Source of the DNA: Amoeboaphelidium protococcarum | Taxonomy: Eukaryota; Aphelidiomycota; Aphelidea | Assembly: GCA_023515745.1 (NCBI GenBank) | Contig: JALECJ010000020.1 | Location: forward strand, 1,116,001-1,180,000 | Direction of reading: 5' to 3' | DNA: 64,000 bases | Shown: positions 23,090 to 34,062 of the stretch, piece by piece | Layout: every line of letters starts with the position of its first letter | Position numbering within the stretch: the stretch's first letter is position 1 | Made by a program: the position numbers and the translations under genes | Notes under the pieces: generated by a model | Databases searched by the model: none | What the model saw: the letters and a program-made list of their open reading frames with translations, nothing else | What the model was told of the DNA's origin: nothing

Positions 23090-26000
23090 ATGAGGCCTAC
23101 TAATTAAGAAGAGTTATAGGCTTATGTTGATAATTTATCGGGTCTGCTACACCTGCTCACTGCCGAGACACAGACCGTGGTTCATAGATTCAAGTTTCAG
23201 TCTTCCATTATAAAGACTATTGTTTACAAGTCTGGTGCATTGCCTAATGATGTTGATTCATTGTTGGCAGAGAATACAGCTATAAGTAATTAGTTAAATT
23301 CTTGTGTGTCACCGCTAGTTGATGAGCTGCGGAGGTTGATTGTGTAAGATGGAGTTAGTGCTGATTAAGTGGAGAGCTCAAGTGCCAATGCCGTGTTGAG
23401 TGATTCTACTTTGGCTCTGAAAGATCTCGGAAATTTGGCGAACAGTCAAGAGGAATTGTACAGCTAATTGTTGGCAGAATATGGAATCGGTATTTAGCCA
23501 GATGCTCAGGAACTTATTGACGTTTAGAACTAGAGTTCCTCTATTGAAAAGTTGTTTCCAGCAGTCTTATTGAAGTTCTTGGCCTCTCTGAAAAGCAATG
23601 TCTCCATCCATCTCCGCAAAATGGCAGAGTATATTGATTCATTAGATCAAGTGCAATAATAGGATTTAAATGATAATCGCTAATAAGATCAATCTAATCA
23701 AGGGCTGGCAGGGAATAATACAGCTTAAGAAGTCGCTGACTAGGGATAACTTGCTCGTTCTGATAGTGCCTAGAGTAGCTTTACTGACAATAGCCCGTCA
23801 TAGTAGAAGAAATAGCCGCCGCCAATTGTATAGCCTAAGCCAAAGAATTACGTGATATAAAGTATGTTGAAAAATAGCGGCAGTAGTAAATCAATACCGC
23901 TGAATCGTAAAATGTCTGTTCGCAAGAATCTGTAGCCTTAAATCTAAGCCAAGGCTAGTCTGTTTGAGCAATAAATTTAAAGCTCATCGAATGAGTAATT
24001 AAATTATTAGAAATCGTCTTAGTCCAGGGATTCCCTGATATCATCTGATCGCTCTGGACTCAGTAAAGCATTGGAGCCTGTTATGAGATAAATGAACATT
24101 GATGCGGTTCAGTCGTCCGATACTGGGAAGGAATTCTCCTCTAAGCTGGATTCAGCCCATTAGTTGAGTTCTATGGCGCAGTAAGCCGATTTTGGTGTTG
24201 ACACTAAGAAATAAGTTGATGTTGTTCCTCATAGTACAGGTATCGATCAGGCTTTAGAGACTGAGAGAGTGTAATCTATCAGAAGGAAATCCGTCGCTGC
24301 TGATTTTCTGATCACCAGTCTGTAATAGAGAAAAGCTGATCCGATAGTGTCATCATCTGCTGGAAATTTGCTTGAAGATGTAGTTGAAAAAGATAGCTCT
24401 GATGTTGGTGATGACTCAGAAACTGCCAAAGAACCCACTTCTAGAAAGAGTCATGTTTCTAATTTGAGTGTTGATGCTAAGCTGGATAAAAAAGCTCATA
24501 CCGGAACTATCGAGAGTCTCAACATCAGTCTTAGTAATGTCGAAGCTGTGGTTTCCTCGCAGTAGTTGTTGGGAGAAAGCGTATTCAATTCTAATATCTA
24601 ATTGCCGGAGATTGAGCCAGATGGAGCGAATTATATGGCTAATACTGCTGATAATAAAGATTCTGCTTCTGCATCGATCCCTATTGATAACCGTTAGACT
24701 TTAAGTGCGAATGTGAAGCCTACTTAATTTAAGAAGATGTCTAAATAGTAGATTGAGGATGCTCCGATGATTGATGCCTTGGCGGAGAAAGTCACTTCAA
24801 GGCTCTTTGTTGGAAACTAAGCTAGTTCATTGGCTGCCTAGCCTTAAAGATCTACTGAATAGCCGAGTTCAATGGGTGTTCCTTAGAATGTATATAACCA
24901 GCACCAAAATTCGTATAAACCAACTGGCGATATTGCTGAGTAGACTTAGATTTAGATTGGATACTTGGTTCAGCCTGCAGAGAAGTAGTCGCCATATTAA
25001 TCCTAGTTATCATAGCAGAATAATCCTAATCAAACTGTCATTGATGAGGCCTAGCTAGTATCGCCGTTGAAACACTCTCCTAGCTTGTCAGAGAGTCTGA
25101 AATAGTAGTATTAATTCAATTTAGATGCTGATAAGTATATGAATAGACAGACAACTTATGATGAGGCTAGTTATCTACCTGCTCTTCCAGTTGAAAGTCC
25201 TCCTGTTCCAAATTAGGTGTTGTAGTAGATTTAACGCGCAGATTCATCAAGTCGATTAGGCTTTTAATAGCAGAAGAGTTAAGGCAATAGTAAAGATCAG
25301 CTTAATAATAAATCCGGCTGGAAGTAGGAAAAGGTCAAATATTTAGCAGACTTTAAATTTCCATCGGTTGAAGATGACAAGAAATTCCTGTCTCAATTTC
25401 CAGTGAACAGCAATGTCCCGGAAGTTTATCTACAGGCGATTAATGGATACCATATGCTGCCTAATGCTACTCCTTAAAAGCCATACCTTCGCCTTGAGGT
25501 GGGTGTTCCAGTGCGCATAGGCAGGAGCAATACGAATAGACATCCAAATTTTGTGATTGTTGGCATGACTCAAGTGATAAGTAGAAATCATTTTGAGATT
25601 AGCGAGTATAATGGAGATTTCTTCGTGGCTGATGTTGGTAGTAATAGCGGAACGTGGCTGAATGGCGACAGGTTGAGTGAGGCTGGTCAGTTATCTGCAA
25701 AGTATTAGATTAAAACTGGTGACATTATCAGAGTCGGTGCAGATTTTAAATAGGGAGCAAAGAGTGACGAAGTGAGAGATATTAGACATAAGTGTATCGT
25801 GGTCAGAGTTGTTGTTAGGCCGAAAGCCCCGTATGATCCCGCTTCATAGCAATAATAGGGGGCAGGAGGTGTAATCTCTGTGTCTAGATAAACTGAGAGT
25901 CAGTTGATATCTTCTGCGCAGTCTTTTACTTCCACCGATGAATAGATTATTGTGAAAACTAATGGAACAAAGTTTTAGACGTTTAGTGGAAAGCAATTTG

Positions 26001-27304
26001 AGAATGTGATGCCCTTTGATCAAGTGCGGCCAGGATCTATGATGACGTCGTCCAATGCAGCCTAGAAAGTTGAAGAATAAGTATCTAAGGCACATACCAA
26101 GTTTTATCTGGCTTTTACCGCCAGTACTCTACCTTATAAGGTCAAGCGATTGGCTGTTCATAATCCTAACAATTCATCAGAGGTCAGTGAGCGTATGGGC
26201 AATGGTTTTGGCAGTTCTGATCCTAATCAGTTAAAAGGATTAGAATTCATCGGCCCAGAGATTATGTCTGTAAATTTGTAAAAGTGGGGCTCCTCTAAAG
26301 AATTGAGATAGAAGCTTGTCATTCACGATCTACGGATACCGACTAGTAGCTATCAAGATAGTCAGGTGACGAGATACGGTACTGCATTGGAAATTGTGAA
26401 AGAGAGCAGCTCTGATCAGTTGTATTTAATTCTAGTGACAGGTGAACCTTATTCTGCAGAGGAATTGGCCCTCATGACCGGGAGAAACAGTCAGTTTTTT
26501 GGAGGCAATAAAGTAATCAGGGCCTTTAAGCTCGGTACAATTAATCCAAATTTCTCAATGAAGTACAAGATTGAATTCTGCTTTGAACCACTGCCTGGCT
26601 ATATCACAGACACTGTGCTCATGGATACAGGACCGACGACTTGTCAAGGAAGCAGGCCTCAACAAGGTAAAAGTCAGTTTGAAGGGACTGCGTAGTAAGG
26701 AAATAGTGGTAATAATAATATTCCTTTAATGCGAAGTAAAAGTACTAAACGGGATCCTTCGTCTTCGTTCTAATCCGGAGGTGCTCGCAATCCTTATGAT
26801 AATGTATTTGAACGCGTCGATCCCTAAAAGTTTCCGTCTCTTGTGATTGTCGGTGAAGTTGGCGGGTCGAGCTCGGCTCCTGTTTAAAAATAGTCTGCGT
26901 AGAGTGGAGCAGCATAAGATGCAAAGCAGATGGCGAACGCCGAGTAGCCAGAGTAAGGTGATCAGCAGGTGTCGCCATCGCAAATGTCCGCCTCCGATAA
27001 GAGCAAGACCCTTGTCGTCCTGAAGCGTGCTCTCCCTAGCCGTATATAGAAGCTGGTGGGAGAAGTGAAAGGTAAGCAGATTGTTAAGAAGAGTGTGAGA
27101 GAGACGCGATGGATTATTGGTATGGATTTGCTTGAGGACACGCTGTGGAGTGAGTTTGATTTAATTGGGTAGCAGAGTGCAGGCCTGGAATTTCTCCAGT
27201 CTGAGAAGGCAGATTCCTTGACTGGAGTGAAGTGGGTATACCGAAAGGAGTGGTGGAGTTTGGTGTTGATCGGATCCATGATATACGCTCACATCAGGGA
27301 CTGA
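23090..27304 (+). CDS. Large FHA-domain protein (1404 aa)
   Basis: The frame is open from ATG 23090 to TGA 27302-27304 without introns. Residues 1-190 are helical, 190-780 are low complexity (Ser, Gln, Asn, Asp), and the FHA domain spans about 797-909: LEVGVPVRIGRSN, then VISRNHFEI and DVGSNSGTWLNGDRL, the phosphothreonine-binding loops (G-R, S-R-x-H, S-x-N-G-T). A second folded region at about 1000-1190 (FYLAFTASTLPYKVKRLAVH and KYKIEFCFEPLPGYITDTVL) is not recognised. The C-terminus carries WWSLVLIGSMIYAHIRD, a possible short membrane or amphipathic helix. Domain order recalls fungal FHA scaffold proteins but no specific orthologue is claimed. Dozens of TAA/TAG codons are Gln. The copia element inserted 82 bp after the stop. 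Confidence 0.85.
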
Positions 27305-27386
27305 ATTAGAATGTATGATGATTTGATGATGAATTTTATAAAGATTGATGATAATGTTTTGTTTCGATACTTGTTGTTGATTTAAG

Positions 27387-27516
27387 TGTTGAGCTGAAAC
27401 CGTGTTGACGCGTTTCAGTCACTCACTCTCTCTCTTTATCATACAAGAGTTGAAACAACTGTAAATATACTTGTTATATCTCATATTCACTTCACTCTCT
27501 TATTCTAATCTTAACA
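27387..27516 (+). repeat. 5' LTR of the copia element (130 bp)
   Basis: It begins TGTTGAGCTGAAAC and ends ATCTTAACA, with the short terminal inverted repeat TGTTRA/TTAACA. It contains a perfect 7-bp dyad CTGAAAC-N11-GTTTCAG at 27394-27418 with an ACGCGT hexamer between the arms (27408-27413), followed by a (CT)n tract. The dyad resembles host promoter elements here and probably drives transcription. Confidence 0.93.
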
Positions 27517-27540
27517 GATTATGAGACCGAATGCTCTACC
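27517..27540 (+). promoter_or_regulatory. Primer-binding site complementary to internal tRNA-Met
   Basis: The 24 nt directly after the 5' LTR are the reverse complement of a D-arm to anticodon-loop segment typical of elongator tRNA-Met: the complement reads GGTAGAGC, then CGGTCTCATAATC with anticodon CAU. It is not complementary to a tRNA 3' end. This implies priming by a tRNA half cut near the anticodon loop, as known for Drosophila copia and yeast Ty5, which use initiator tRNA-Met. The gag ATG (27521) lies within it. Confidence 0.65.
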
Positions 27541-28474
27541 AATGAATACTGGTGTATTAATTTAGAGTCCAAAGTTAAACTAACTACTAGGTGCTGATAA
27601 TGTAGCCTACTCAACTTGGTCTATGGACATGCAAATGACAATGAAGAAGAATTCATGTTGGACTGCTATAGTTCCTTAGCCTCCTTCTGCTACATCCTCC
27701 AGCACTACTTCCGCCTCTCAACCAGATGGTTCTACCGCTAATATCGTTTATGTTAATGCTACTGGTCCAAGTGATTACGTCGTTGACTGCAAAGCTTAGA
27801 GCATCATATTTGAGAATGTCACCGATGCTGTCAAGGTATATTTACGCTCCAAGATGGCCGAACAGTAGTCTCAAGAGTTGACAGCTAAGTAAATGTGGGA
27901 CTTGTTGAAGGATCGCTACTCCACTGGCTCTCTGGTCAATCGCTTGGCTGGTCTTCGTAATTTGCTTGTATGTACTCAAGACAAGAACGAAAAGCTATCT
28001 GACTATGTGAACAAACTCTAGGCTGCTAGTCATCATGCTAGAGTGGCAGTTGACAATGATGGTAAAGTCTGCTTCAAAGAACTGCAACTGGCAGTCTCCC
28101 TGTTTGGCATTGACGCCAAATTCGATCACATCCGCCTAAACGCTGAGCAGCAACTCTCCGTGTCAACTCAGACTTCCACTCTGACGTTTGATTCTTTGAT
28201 GTCCATAATGTTGAATGAGCAGGAGCGTAAAGATGCAAAGGACATCGAGTAAAGAGGGCCTTCTTTTCAAGTAACAAATGCTGGTGATATTCAACAGGTC
28301 AACTTGGTAAAGAAGGAGTATCCTGTGTGTGATTACCCTGGTTGCCCGAAGCCTCGTGAACACTAATCTTAGTCCATGCAATATCCGCTCGTTTCATGGG
28401 TTCAAATACGTAATGACACTGATGGACATGGCCACAAGGAAACTATGGTCGTACATGCTTAAGAATAAGTCTGA
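27521..28474 (+). CDS. gag: copia gag-like polyprotein segment (317 codons)
   Basis: The frame starts MRPNALPMNTG and is open to TGA 28472-28474. Its middle matches copia Gag (UBN2-like) proteins: AKQMWDLLKDRYSTGSLVN, then LRNLLVCTQDKNEKLSDYVN and LTFDSLMSIMLNEQERKDA. Near the end there is a Cys/His remnant (YPVCDYPGCPKPREH) that may be a truncated CCHC zinc knuckle. No protease DTG/DSG motif follows. The last 45 codons overlap the integrase frame, which lies +1 relative to gag. In this copy the overlap seems to be a deletion scar rather than an intact gag-pol junction. Confidence 0.8.
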
Positions 28475-31409
28475 AGCATTTGGGCACTTCAAGCGGTGGT
28501 TGACGTTGGTAGAGAATGAATCTAGTTTCAAATTGAAGAAGTTTCGATCTGATGGGGGTGGAGAATACATCTATGGTGAATTCCGTACTTTTCTGGCTGA
28601 CAGAGGTGTGGCCATTCAAAGCACAACTGCACATACTCCTCAGCAAAATGGCAACAGTGAAAGAGTCAACTAGACGCTGTGGTCCATGGCCCGTACGTTC
28701 TTGAAAGTGTTTGACACTCCTCACACTCTTTGGCCAGATGCCATCATGGCAGCATGCTACGTTAAGAACCGTTTGCCTCATTCAGCTGTGAATTTTAAGC
28801 TTCCAGAAGAGTTGTGGACTGGAAAAAGGGCAAGCCTGTTTCACTTGCGGACGATGTTCTGTCTTGCGTATGTCAGACACTCCAAGTCAACTTTTAAGAA
28901 ATTGGACGATAGAAGTTTTCCCGCTGTCTTTGCTGGTTACTCGTTAGAAAAGAAAGCTTGGAGATTCTATAGTTTAGATCTAAATAAAATTATCTTCAGC
29001 CGTGACGTAGTATTCTTAGAGAACAAGGCGCCAATGATTTAGCCAAGTTTTGTCTACAAACGGGAGCAGTTTGAACTGATGGATGAATCTGATTAGTCCG
29101 CTGTGAGAGTATCTGCATAGGACATTTACAACTCTGCAGGACTTGGTGCAGCTGTAGATCCAACCATTGAGGAGTTAGTCCAGTAACCGCAGATTTCATT
29201 TGATGCCGCAGCTGCTACCCGTCCAACTACTGCATCCATAAACGTCGAACCAAATGCTGAACCGGCTGAAGTCACTGAAGTCCCCAAAGAGATTGTAGAC
29301 GATGAATTTGTTGACGCTGCGGAGTATACCTAGCCAATAGATAATGCCATTACTCATTAAGATGAAGATATTTCTGACAAGACTGCCAAAGCTCTCCTGA
29401 AGCTATAAAAACAGTTGTAAATTGACATGAATGATACTAAAGTAATGAAAGTTGATGTGCAAGATTCCAAAATTGAGGTAGGTAACATGCATCTGAGGGT
29501 GAATGATCCGAAAATAGAGGTGGATGACATCGTAGGGATTGCTCGTAGCATTACCCAATCAAGGAGACACCAGTTGTCTACTCCCACAATTAATTTTGTA
29601 TCTGCCAACCCGTTTTAAGCACTGGATGATTGTTATGAATAAGATTAGCCATCCACTGATATGGATGATAGCGAGCAGTTCCATGATGCTGTGGAGAACT
29701 TGGAGTAAGAGTATTGGTATCATATTGTGGATCCCTACACCAATAAAGTGTATCAAACGTGTGCATTCGCTTATCAAGAATTGAATAGAGTGTTTGAAGA
29801 TCCGCAGTCTTACGATGCTGCATTGAAATTGCCAGATGGTCCATAGTGGGATGAAGGTACTCAAGAAGAATTCTCTGCTCATGTAGAGAATGGCACATTC
29901 ATTTTGATTGACGAAGATTAAGTTCCAAAGGGTGAATAAATACTCACATCCAAGCTAGTGTTCAAATATAAGACTGATGCAACAGGTCATCTGGACAGAA
30001 GGAAAGTGCGCTGGTGCATTAGAGGATTCTTGTAAGAGATGGATTGGGCTGAGATTTTTGCTCCAGTGATAAAGTATGCAACTATAAGGATTCTTCTAGT
30101 ATTGGCGTCACTGTTCAAATGGTAACTTACGTAGTTCGATGTCAAAACTGCCTTCTTAAATGCGTTCCTAAAGAGACCGGTTTACACTAGGCCTCCAAAG
30201 GGGTTCAAGATTCCAAAAGGCAAGATTATGAAACTCCTCAAGTCCGTTTACGGTCTAAAAGAAGCGCCCAAACTGTGGAATGATTTATTGACCAAGTCAT
30301 TGAAGTCGATAGGTTTCAATTGTATTAATTCTGACATCAGTCTTTATATGTTTAAGCTTAACGGTCAGACGTTTCTTCTCGCTGTCTACGTTGATGACAT
30401 GGTATTGGCTGGTCCGTCCGGTGATTTATATAATAAGATTTGCGAAGACATAATGAAACTGTTCAAGGTTAGAAATCTTGGGTGGCCTGCTTATTTTCTT
30501 GGAGCATAGATCAAGACTAACTCTGATTCTTCATTCACTCTGAATCAAGAAAAGTACATCAGGTCCATTGTAGAGAGATTTGATATGCGGAATGAGCATC
30601 ATGTTAAGACACCGTGTGCAACTTACAAATTGGATCTTTCCATGTGTCCTTAAGATGAAAGTCAGCGCCAAGAAATGGAATAGATCCCTTATCAGCAAGC
30701 TGTTGGTTGTCTAATGCATCTTGTTCAGTGTTGCCGCCCTGACATTGCTTATGCGGTGTCTCAAGTTGCGCGTTTTATGAAGAACCCAGGCATGAAACAC
30801 TGGTTAGCTGTAAAAAGAATTTATGGGTATCTTTAAAGCACTGCGCATATGGGAATTGAAATCGATTGTACTAAGGCTGGCTTGACTGGCTTCTCCGATT
30901 CTGATCACTGTGGTAACTTAGACCGCTCAAAATCAACGTCTGGATATGTATTTTACTTGTGTGGTGTCCCAGTATCTTGGAAGTCAAGTCTGCAACCTAT
31001 TGTAGCTCTGAGCTCAGTTGAGGCAGAGTACATCGCACTGGCAGCAGCTGTCAAAGAAGGTATCTGGATCAAGTAGTTGTTATATGAGCTGCAACTGCAA
31101 GATGTTGCGCCTCAACTTTACTCTGTCCCTAGACTCTTTGCAGACAATCAAGGATCTATTTACTTGACTAAAGCATCTCAACAACATCATAGAACTCGAC
31201 ACATTCGCTTGCGCTATCACTTTCTGCGACAAGAAATCCAAGACCGTACGTTGGATGTAGAATTTGTCCGGAGTAATGCAAATGTGGCTGATGTGTTTAC
31301 AAAAGGTCTTGGAAAGAATCTGCATTGGCTGTTTGTAAGTAAGATGGGAATGAAAGTACGAGAGTCATATAAGCCTCTAGAAGTTGAGGTGACCTAAAAG
31401 GTGGTATGA
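28323..31409 (+). pseudogene. pol: copia pol: truncated integrase core, reverse transcriptase and RNase H
   Basis: The frame is open to TGA 31407-31409 but has no own start context and lies +1 to gag. Integrase retains KYVMTLMDMATRKLW, the second catalytic Asp in RSDGGGEY and the Glu after TPQQNGNSERVNQ, but lacks the zinc finger and first Asp. After a low-complexity linker, RT shows FDVKTAFLNAFLKRPVY, the K-L-L-K-S-V-Y-G-L-K-E-A block and the YVDDM catalytic box. Copia RNase H ends with ALSSVEAEYIALAAA and DNQGSIYLTKASQQHHRTRH. RT and RNase H look intact, so RT-competent protein could exist only if translation starts internally or by frameshift. No tail motif beyond QKVV is seen. The annotated start is the approximate onset of integrase similarity. 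Confidence 0.85.
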
Positions 31410-31421
31410 TTTGCGGTCGGC

Positions 31422-31551
31422 TGTTGAGCTGAAACCGTGTTGACGCGTTTCAGTCACTCACTCTCTCTCTTTATCATACAAGAGTTGAAACAACTGTAAA
31501 TATACTTGTTATATCTCATATTCACTTCACTCTCTTATTCTAATCTTAACA
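31422..31551 (+). repeat. 3' LTR of the copia element (130 bp)
   Basis: No difference from the 5' LTR is seen by direct comparison. It is followed by the target-site copy TTAAG at 31552-31556. A weak purine-rich run (AAAAGGTGG, about 31396-31404) lies 18 nt upstream and may serve as the polypurine tract, although its distance from the LTR is atypical. Confidence 0.93.
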
Positions 31552-31692
31552 TTAAGATGCCAATGCCGCAGAAATTACTATAGCATACAGAATAAGACAT
31601 TTCTCATTATAGCCAATAAGACATTCTAAACGATAGAAAAAGCAATATCTCTAACTACTAAGCAAATGCCGTTCTAAGTAGCAGATTCGCAT

Positions 31693-31812
31693 ACGCGTTT
31701 ACAGTCTCTCTCGCTTTCTTCCCTTTTCGTGTGTCTGACTTTTAAACGACAACCAGAAGGTCTGGTACTAGTAGTAACGTTTATTAGATTACTTGAGCTA
31801 AAATTTACGCGT
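31693..31812 (+). promoter_or_regulatory. ACGCGT-containing promoter of the GGTase alpha/deaminase gene
   Basis: Two ACGCGT hexamers occur at 31693-31698 and 31807-31812, the latter 7 bp before the initiator ATG, with a pyrimidine-rich stretch (TCTCTCTCGCTTTCTTCCC) between them. ACGCGT is the MluI cell-cycle box bound by MBF in fungi; whether that applies here is inference. Confidence 0.4.
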
Positions 31813-31818
31813 TACAGA

Positions 31819-34020
31819 ATGGTATTTCTCAAATTTAATCTAGTATGTATTTAGATGAATAATGTTAATGAGTGTAGCATAGCGTCAAAAGAGGCAGCAG
31901 AGTTAAAAAGAGGGATGAGAGTGAAGATATCACGGTTTATAGAGCAGCATTAGATCGCCTGCAAGAGATTAAGTAGTAGACGCGTCTAGGCACTAGCATT
32001 GATGATGAACAGTTAATTTTATCATGGATTTAAGATTGTTAACAAGTTCTCTTAATAAACCCAGAGTATTACCCAGCGTGGAATGTATTGCGAAAGTTGA
32101 TGCTGATCCGCATTCTAATGCTAGATAATAGTACTGCTGATGCTGATCAGTTTTAGTCATAGAAAGTAATAATAAGTGAAATGTTAAAATTCAATTTAAA
32201 GTGTATGAAGATGAATCCAAAGTCTTACTGGTCATGGAACTTTAGATAATGGCTCTTCAATCAGTTCTATAAAGTTGTCGCAGTCGATTATCAGATTATA
32301 AAGGAGGAAGTTGTGTTAATCAACAGGCTTCTCGACGCTGATGATCGCAACTTTCATGGCTGGGACTACAGGCGTTGGTTCATGAGCACTTTTATGAATA
32401 ATGGTAGAGATATTGATGACTCGGTACCAGTATAAACTGATTCTTTAAGAGTAGTTGTAAATGCTGCAATTGATACGTATAGCGCATAATTACGCGATGC
32501 AGAGATGGAGTACTGTCTGACAAAGATAAAGGCAAATTTTAGTAATTACTCAGCGTGGCATTATCGATCCAAAATGTAGTCTAGTCCATTTGTAGATCTA
32601 GAACTGGTATAGAATGCTCTATTCACTTCACCAGATGATCAGGCCGCTTGGTTCTACCACGACTGGATTATAGGAAGTTTGTTGCGCCCGACATGGTGGT
32701 AGTTTACGGATCTTGGATGTGGCCTGATTAAAGTCGCTCTCCACTTTAACCATCGTGTTCTCTGTAATTAATAGTTGGTTGAATAGTAGCCTTGTATTTG
32801 GTATCCTCAACGAAGTAATGAAGATTCCATGTCACGGCTTTGGTACTCCGTTATCGATAGAAATCAGTCTGCTGAAAAGATGGAATTATCTGCTGGTTCA
32901 TTCAAGTTTAATTAATTCCGTTAGTCTTCAATGAAGATTGTTATAGATTTGGTGAATAGAAAAGTGATTGATGAAATTTAAGAGCTAATTAAAGGGGAAA
33001 TCAAATTGTTGAATGAACTGCTGGAATTGGAGCCTGATTGTGCAAATGTTCACTTTAGACTGGCGTAATTATATGAAATGTTGAGTGATTTCACGTCCGC
33101 CATTTAACGCGTTTAATCTTTGTAAATGACTGACAAGTTGAGACTCGGTCTCTATTAGGATTGGTTGAGTAGCCTGTAGGTTCACCAGTAATTGTGTCTT
33201 GATACTTAGAAATCGTCTACAAAGGTCAATCTGGAACGTAATAGTTTAACCAAGGTTGATTTGCAGCTTATACCTGGTCAAGTTGAAGAACTGGTATTGG
33301 ATAATATATCAAATCACCTTATTAGACAATATTGAGCATCTAAGCAATCTCAAGGTACTGTCTATAAGAAATAATGGCATAAAATCTCTAGAGAGCTTGA
33401 AAGCTTTGTGCCTGCTTGCCAATTCATTACGAGAGCTTAATGTTGAAGGAAATCCATTTGCGATAGACAAGTTAAAGTATCGTCCATTGTTGAAGACCAT
33501 GTTGCCATTTCTTACCAAGATTGATGGTCAAGAGTGCGAGGTTGATGATAGAGCAGTCAAAGAATTCTAGCTTGCTTTGCTGAGTTGCCATTTGGCCAAG
33601 TTGTGTGTACCAGTCCAAAGTGCATTCAGTGTTGGTGCAGTTATAGCGTCTGCAGATACGTTAGAAATTCTATCGACCGGCTATAGTAGAGAATTGCCGG
33701 GGAATACTCATGCAGAGCAGGTTGCTATCTAGAAACTCATAGATAGTGAAGAGAGTGTAACTTAAGACTTGATACTACTCACGTCAATGTAGCCATGTAC
33801 TGATAGATTGTCGGGCGCTTTGCCGTGTGTGGATCGAATCTTGAATAGTGGGTAGTTTAGATTTAGAAAAGTCGTGTGCTGTGTCAAGGAACCTCACAAC
33901 TTTGTGGATAATCAAGATGGAGTATTGAGATTGGTCTAAGCTGGTATTAAAGTTGAATTTCTACCTCAATTGGACACTGAGGCCTTGGTACCTAATCAAC
34001 ACTTGCAAAAGTAGTAATGA
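31819..34020 (+). CDS. Rab geranylgeranyltransferase alpha fused to a riboflavin-type deaminase (698 aa)
   Basis: Exons: 31819-31821 (ATG only), 31878-33276, 33326-34020. The first 465 residues are the Rab GGTase alpha subunit (BET4/RABGGTA): [15 protein letters not shown] opening and five prenyltransferase-alpha repeats, including [43 protein letters not shown] and [12 protein letters not shown] leucine-rich region follows, about 450-530 ([19 protein letters not shown]). It runs without stop or Met into a zinc deaminase domain at about 555-698: [11 protein letters not shown], then [14 protein letters not shown] with the His-Ala-Glu, and [12 protein letters not shown] with the two zinc Cys. 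That domain matches fungal pyrimidine deaminases of riboflavin synthesis. Introns are 56 and 49 nt; the second ends TTAG rather than TGTAG and was placed to keep the LRR register. Confidence 0.85.
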
Positions 34021-34062
34021 TCAAATTCGATAATACAAACTGCATATTACTCCACATGATAT

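Larger units (their letters stand above)
27387..31551 (+). mobile_element. Ty1/copia LTR retrotransposon, young but internally deleted
   Basis: This 4165-bp element is bounded by two 130-bp LTRs that are identical by eye and start TGTT...and end...AACA. The flanks carry a 5-bp target duplication, TTAAG at 27382-27386 and 31552-31556. Order is LTR, primer-binding site, gag, partial integrase core, reverse transcriptase and RNase H, LTR; integrase before RT places it in Pseudoviridae/copia. Identical LTRs imply recent insertion. The protease and the N-terminal integrase (HHCC zinc motif and first catalytic Asp) are not found between the gag end and the integrase core, so the copy looks non-autonomous. 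It sits between the FHA gene and the Rab GGTase alpha gene without disrupting either. Confidence 0.95.

Noticed and set aside
28320-28474. Programmed Ty1-style +1 gag-pol frameshift
   Set aside because: The pol frame is +1 to gag, but protease and integrase N-terminus are missing at the same spot, so a deletion scar explains the frame change. No CTTAGGC heptamer in the gag frame is seen.
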